Part shown: one piece after another, positions 21,651 through 21,777 of the stretch
Numbering within the stretch: the stretch's first letter is position 1
Layout of the letters: every line of letters begins with the position of its first letter
From: UBA4823 sp034436035
GTDB taxonomy: Bacteria; Chloroflexota; Anaerolineae; Anaerolineales; UBA4823
Reading direction: 5' to 3'
Assembly (NCBI GenBank): GCA_034436035.1
Contig: DAOTVW010000373.1
Coordinates: 1-21,777, forward strand
Length of the DNA stretch: 21,777 nucleotides
The notes under the pieces: model-generated
The model's input: only the letters and a program-made list of their open reading frames with translations
Told to the model about the DNA's origin: nothing
The model's database searches: none
Translations under genes and position numbers: made by a program

Positions 21651-21777
21651 ACAAGCCACCTGGTTCAAACCTGACAGGTCTTATCAGGGCCAATGATAAT
21701 TGAATCGCGTACATGGACAAGAAGCTTGGTACGCAATACCTCTATGGAGACCTGTCAGGTTTTATTATTAATTGTCG
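21651..21777. repeat. 166-base-period direct repeat, copy 2 (reaches the window edge)
   Basis: The terminal inverted repeats AAACCTGACAGGTCT (21667-21681) and AGACCTGTCAGGTTT (21748-21762) are perfect here. The sequence between the two copies (21611-21655, with GCATGGACATGAAAC) is itself a partial, diverged match to the central part of the unit, so at least a third fragment is present. The array may continue beyond the window. Confidence 0.8.

Larger units (their letters stand above)
21014..21777. other. 764-base stretch without a convincing gene; repeat-rich
   Basis: From 21014 to about 21120 it holds the 5' region of hutI. From 21170 onwards it consists mostly of short palindromic-repeat remnants and then a 166-base-period direct repeat running to the window edge. 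Short ORFs in it run through the repeats on both strands and have no recognisable domain. No RNA gene or mobile-element gene was seen. Confidence 0.6.

Noticed and set aside
21324..21720. Two minus-strand frames with similar peptides (MSM-AIQL-LAL-RPVRFE-GGL)
   Set aside because: The likeness is explained by the 166-base direct repeat. DNA differences do not favour third codon positions clearly, and the frames cross repeat boundaries.
21485..21777. CRISPR array or tandem minisatellite
   Set aside because: Only two full units of ~127 bases; the spacer region is a degraded copy of the unit, and the unit has transposon-like inverted ends. No cas gene is present.

Overview
The window looks like a piece of a chromosome from a member of the Chloroflexota, most likely the class Anaerolineae. 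This is an inference from gene style: a lineage-type Ccm operon with zinc-ribbon membrane proteins, CcmH with the CPVCENVPLDVC signature, moderate GC content, and intergenic palindromic repeats. No rRNA or tRNA gene and no CRISPR array were seen. All genes are metabolic or biogenesis genes. No phage, transposase or defence gene was recognised.

Layout. (1) 1-1510, plus strand: the 3' end of an NMT1/THI5-type substrate-binding protein and an ABC ATPase, the tail of a small-molecule uptake transporter whose permease is not in the window. (2) 1609-11350, plus strand: a tightly packed cytochrome c maturation (System I, Ccm) operon of eleven genes. The order is zinc-ribbon ectodomain protein, ccmE, ccmF, ccmH, ccmG, CcmI-like zinc-ribbon protein, diheme cytochrome c lipoprotein, ccmA, ccmB, ccmC, ccmD. 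CcmABCD load haem onto CcmE (here the Cys-type, CxxxY). CcmF ligates haem to apocytochrome, and CcmG and CcmH handle the CxxCH thiols. The embedded diheme lipoprotein is a natural client of the machinery. (3) 11351-11415: a long imperfect hairpin between convergent genes, probably a bidirectional terminator and possibly a dispersed repeat. (4) 11437-12187: a DJ-1/PfpI gene on the minus strand, with a divergent promoter region. (5) 12188-15831, plus strand: a FadR-type GntR regulator and a large FAD/Fe-S 2-hydroxyacid dehydrogenase. The regulator's promoter has a perfect 13-bp palindrome in its spacer and would give a nearly leaderless mRNA. (6) 21013-15845, minus strand: a four-gene operon, hutI, HD-domain hydrolase, dhaL, and a DhaM-HPr-enzyme I fusion. 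The fusion is a complete PEP-to-DhaL phosphorelay in one polypeptide, but no dhaK lies in the window. (7) 21014-21777: no convincing gene. It holds degenerate palindromic repeats and a 166-bp-period direct repeat whose units carry terminal inverted repeats and run to the window edge.

The most interesting points are: the mixed Ccm machinery (Cys-type CcmE beside CcmG and CcmH) with three modular membrane proteins that appear to reuse the same ectodomain, CcmI-like and zinc-ribbon parts; the orphan DhaL plus DhaM-HPr-EI relay next to hutI; and the operator inside the gntR promoter.
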